This document shows positions 21,272 to 23,779 of a DNA stretch of 23,779 bases, in pieces. Origin of the DNA: NIOZ-UU13 sp049287505 (GTDB taxonomy: Bacteria; Planctomycetota; Phycisphaerae; Sedimentisphaerales; Anaerobacaceae); NCBI GenBank assembly GCA_049287505.1, contig JBAQFY010000202.1, positions 1 through 23,779 on the forward strand. The letters run 5' to 3'. Under the pieces are notes generated by a model that saw only the letters and a list, made by a program, of their open reading frames with translations, was not told the DNA's origin and ran no database searches. Position 1 is the stretch's first letter; every line of letters starts with the position of its first letter. The translations under genes were made by a program, and so were the position numbers.

Positions 21272-23419
21272 ATGAAATCAAGATATAAATTTGTAATTTT
21301 GGTGCTTGTTCTTGTCGCGGCTCAGTTTGCTGTCGGGACGCCATTAGATGATTATGTTAAAGCGCCGGATGAAAATTACAGCTACAGTCTTGTGGACACT
21401 ATCGCAGGTGTTGGTTACACCGCTTATGTTCTGGATATGACCTCGCAGTCGTGGCGAAGCAAGGATGAAGTGGACAGAACTCTCTGGAAACATTGGCTGA
21501 CGATAATCAAACCCGACAGGGCGACTTCCAATAAGGCGCTGCTCTGGATAACCGGCGGCAGTAATGACAAGTCTGCTCCGACAAAGGCAGACTCAATGGT
21601 GGCCGGCATTGCTGTTCTTACCAATACAGTAGTTGCAGAGCTGAGAATGGTGCCGAATCAGCCTTTGAATTTCCCCGACGGCGGCAGGCCCCGATATGAG
21701 GATGCAATTATCGCTTACACCTTTAATAAATACATTGAAACGGGTGATAGTATATGGCCTCTGCTGCTGCCGATGACCAAAAGTGCCGTGCGGGCAATGG
21801 ACACGATTCACAGCCACATCTTATCTGTCAGTGAAGGCAAGCTCAATATAAATGAGTTTGTGGTTTCCGGAGGCTCCAAGCGCGGCTGGACTACATGGCT
21901 GACCGCGGCCGTCGATAAGCGGGTCATCGCGATTATCCCGGCGGTCATCGATGTGCTAAATATGGGTGAGCAAATGAAGCACCATTTCAGCGCTTATGGC
22001 TTTCATTCCGATGCTATCAAAGATTACGAAGAAATGAATATCTTCAGCAGGCTTGATACGCCCAGGGGCCAAATGCTGAGAAAATTTATAGACCCGTATG
22101 AGTATCGCAGCCGATATACGATGCCCAAGTTTCTGGTCAATTCGAGCGGCGACCAGTTCTTTGTGTCGGATTCGGCCCAGTTCTATTTTCACGATTTGCC
22201 TGGGCCAAAATACCTTAGATATATTCCGAATACAGACCATGGGCTTAATGAAGATGCAGTGGGTAGTCTGTCGGCGTTTTACGGGGCCATACTGAGAGGT
22301 TCGCCGCTGCCGAAGTTTAGCTGGAAGGTTCGAGACGATGGTGCGATAGAGGTCGATACAAAGACAGCGCCAACGGCTGTAAAATTGTGGCAGGCAACTA
22401 ATGAGAATACGCGTGACTTTCGCCTTGAGACTATCGGGTCGGCCTGGAAAAGTACAGATTTTGGTGCCGGCAACAGGAGGACATATGTAGCTAAGATTGC
22501 CGAGCCGGAGAAGGGCTGGACGGCTTTTTTCGTTGAGCTGACTTTCGACAGTGGCTCGCCCATTCCTCATAAGTTCACAACGGAGATACACGTGGTTCCT
22601 AAAACTCTGCCGTTTGCCGATAAGCTCAAGAAGGTGTCAAATGCGACCGAGGGTTCGGGGGCACAGCTACCGGCAGAGAAGGTGTTGTATGCCGAATTGA
22701 CGCCGCAGGAATTTCGTGAGCGGATTGCGGCTGCGCCGATTGCATATCTGCCGCTGGGGACGCTCGAATGGCATGGAGAACATCTGCCGATTGGCTCGGA
22801 CGGGCTACAGTCTTATGGTTTTTTTATGCATCTTGCCCGTGAAGTAGGGGGTATTGTGCTGCCTATGCTGTTTTTAGGGCCGGACCGGATGCAGGAGGTG
22901 GATGGAAAAGAGCTTTATGGAATGGATACTCTTGGCGAGGGTATGGCGGAGGAGAAGCGCTACAAGAACCAGCAGCTCACCGGCAGCGCATACTGGGTGC
23001 CGGAGGAGACTTTCAGGACGATAATCGAGGCGACGCTCAAGCAGCTTAAGCGGGCGGGTTTTCGTATTGTGGTTGCGCATGGGCACGGGCCTTCGACGAA
23101 TTTCTTTAACAGGAACGCGGCGGAATGGAAGGAGAAGTTCGGCCTTGAGACGTTTGTCTGCTGGGGCAGTGAGTACGACCGGCAGGGGATGGGCATCCAG
23201 GTGGACCATGCTGCGATGAATGAGACTTCGCTTGTGATGGCGTTAAGGCCGGAGCTGGTGCAGATGGACAGATTATCCAAGGACCGCTGGCCGGTCGGCG
23301 TCAGCGGCAGTGACCCGCGCACCTTTGCCAGCGCTGAATTAGGCCGAAAGATTATTGAGCTGCAGACCGAAAGAATGGCGAAAATATTGAAGAACGCATT
23401 GGCAAAATTAAACAGATAA
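21272..23419 (+). CDS. fusion of PhoPQ-activated (PqaA-type) hydrolase and creatininase-family amidohydrolase
   Basis: A 715-residue exported protein. Residues 1-22 are a Sec-type signal (KFVILVLVLVAAQFAVG). Residues about 25-445 match the PhoPQ-activated pathogenicity-related (PqaA) family, an alpha/beta hydrolase: nucleophile Ser202 in SGGSKRGW, acid Asp294 in SSGDQFF, His323 in NTDHGL. After a linker rich in small residues, about 470-715 is a creatininase-family domain: LPLGTLEWHGEHLPIGSD with metal ligands Glu499, His501 and Asp510, AHGHGP (602-607), VDHAAMNETS with Glu651. Both active sites look intact. AAGGGG lies six bases before ATG 21272. It is the last gene of the cluster and is closed by a terminator. 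The substrates are unknown; cyclic-amide or amide cleavage is typical of the second domain. Confidence 0.88.
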   Translation: MKSRYKFVILVLVLVAAQFAVGTPLDDYVKAPDENYSYSLVDTIAGVGYTAYVLDMTSQSWRSKDEVDRTLWKHWLTIIKPDRATSNKALLWITGGSNDKSAPTKADSMVAGIAVLTNTVVAELRMVPNQPLNFPDGGRPRYEDAIIAYTFNKYIETGDSIWPLLLPMTKSAVRAMDTIHSHILSVSEGKLNINEFVVSGGSKRGWTTWLTAAVDKRVIAIIPAVIDVLNMGEQMKHHFSAYGFHSDAIKDYEEMNIFSRLDTPRGQMLRKFIDPYEYRSRYTMPKFLVNSSGDQFFVSDSAQFYFHDLPGPKYLRYIPNTDHGLNEDAVGSLSAFYGAILRGSPLPKFSWKVRDDGAIEVDTKTAPTAVKLWQATNENTRDFRLETIGSAWKSTDFGAGNRRTYVAKIAEPEKGWTAFFVELTFDSGSPIPHKFTTEIHVVPKTLPFADKLKKVSNATEGSGAQLPAEKVLYAELTPQEFRERIAAAPIAYLPLGTLEWHGEHLPIGSDGLQSYGFFMHLAREVGGIVLPMLFLGPDRMQEVDGKELYGMDTLGEGMAEEKRYKNQQLTGSAYWVPEETFRTIIEATLKQLKRAGFRIVVAHGHGPSTNFFNRNAAEWKEKFGLETFVCWGSEYDRQGMGIQVDHAAMNETSLVMALRPELVQMDRLSKDRWPVGVSGSDPRTFASAELGRKIIELQTERMAKILKNALAKLNR

Positions 23420-23443
23420 GCTGTTAAATATTTCGTAGTTTTG

Positions 23444-23487
23444 AGCCATAGGTCAGAGGGAGCGGAAAATGGCCTATGGCTTTTTTT
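23444..23487 (+). terminator. intrinsic terminator of the export cluster
   Basis: AGCCATAGG (23444-23452) pairs perfectly with CCTATGGCT (23473-23481) across a 20-base loop, followed by seven T (23481-23487). It lies 25 bases after the stop of the last cluster gene. Confidence 0.85.
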
Positions 23488-23520
23488 GTTTACTTTTTGC
23501 ATCAATTTTACCCTTTCGGC

Positions 23521-23642
23521 AATTGGGTTTGAATTGGGTTTGTTTTCACCAATTGTCCAATTGGATTTATTTTCATAAGAGTTTGTATTATATGGATTTA
23601 CGTTCATTTGCAATCCGCCTACGGCGGACGAGATTGGGTTTG
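23521..23642. repeat. ATTGGGTTTG repeat region with a GC-rich palindrome
   Basis: ATTGGGTTTG occurs three times (23522, 23533, 23633); on the minus strand it reads CAAACCCAAT, the source of K-T-N-P-I in chance translations. Between copies lies the perfect palindrome TCCGCC-TAC-GGCGGA (23614-23628). No gene is supported here. Similar blocks recur between genes in Phycisphaerae-type genomes, from general knowledge. Confidence 0.65.
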
Positions 23643-23680
23643 TTTTGCATAAAAAGGGCTGATTTGTAGAGGGTTCTCGA

Positions 23681-23734
23681 CAGATGTAGTGCCTTATAGG
23701 CACGTAAATATCTGGCCTTATAGGCACGTAAATA
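23681..23734. repeat. tandem 20-bp direct repeat containing a palindrome
   Basis: GCCTTATAGGCACGTAAATA is present twice without a mismatch (23691-23710 and 23715-23734), with a 24-base period. The first copy lies in a palindrome GTGCCT-TAT-AGGCAC (23689-23703) that is further flanked by CAGAT (23681-23685) and ATCTG (23710-23714). From 23735 to the end I see no gene or other structure. Confidence 0.7.
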
Positions 23735-23779
23735 ACTGGATTCTCGATGGTTGTGATTGGTTCAATAGTTATTTTGGTT

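Noticed and set aside
21956..22591. 211-residue minus-strand frame
   Set aside because: Antisense to the PqaA-type domain with intact catalytic motifs on the plus strand.
22960..23727. 255-residue minus-strand frame at the right end
   Set aside because: Its first third translates the intergenic repeats (CKTNPI, ENKPNSNPI) and the rest is antisense to the creatininase domain; no ribosome site or family match.
23691..23734. possible CRISPR array from the 20-bp direct repeat
   Set aside because: Only two units with a four-base gap and no cas gene; a short tandem repeat explains it.

Overview
The window looks like a chromosome segment of a Planctomycetota bacterium, most likely of the class Phycisphaerae. 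This is an inference from style rather than from a marker gene. The supporting signs are Tat-exported Gfo/Idh/MocA oxidoreductases and TIM-barrel isomerases in one run, a neutral-ceramidase-like domain, a PqaA-type hydrolase, and AT-rich intergenic repeats whose chance translations contain K-T-N-P-I. No rRNA, tRNA, CRISPR array, transposase or phage gene was seen.

Left block (1-5343). A DUF72 gene runs off the left edge on the minus strand, followed by a 114-bp palindromic repeat and a small DUF2905 membrane protein on the plus strand. A minus-strand gene train then reads, in transcription order, Ser/Thr kinase with four zinc ribbons, pyruvoyl-dependent arginine decarboxylase, agmatinase, deoxyhypusine-synthase-family enzyme, coiled-coil lipoprotein. 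The three enzymes form a coherent arginine to agmatine to putrescine to larger polyamine route.

Middle block (5400-12877). A TetR regulator carries two 16-bp operators that contain its own likely promoter. It is followed by a DksA-like protein and an unrecognised 399-residue protein. Next come a 19-residue lysine-rich micro-ORF with an ideal ribosome site and a strong terminator, and a broken second copy of the DUF2905 gene. A nucleic-acid group then follows: PolX, a THEP1-type NTPase, a Clp1-like RNA 5'-hydroxyl kinase and the RNA 3'-phosphate cyclase RtcA. The last two are separated by one base.

Right block (13096-23419). An AMP-forming acyl-CoA ligase is followed by a 345-bp repeat-filled gap and then a five-gene export cluster: oxidoreductase, isomerase-ceramidase fusion, second oxidoreductase, second TIM-barrel protein, and PqaA hydrolase-creatininase fusion, closed by a terminator. 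This suggests envelope oxidation and cleavage of sugars or glycoconjugates. The last 290 bases are non-coding repeats.

The most unusual signal is a dispersed palindrome with 13-bp arms of the type CCCCGTTAGARAY / RTYTCTAACGGGG, present three times. One copy overlaps the polX translation start. The other two lie in-frame inside the Clp1-like and acyl-CoA ligase genes, as Rickettsia palindromic elements do in that genus.
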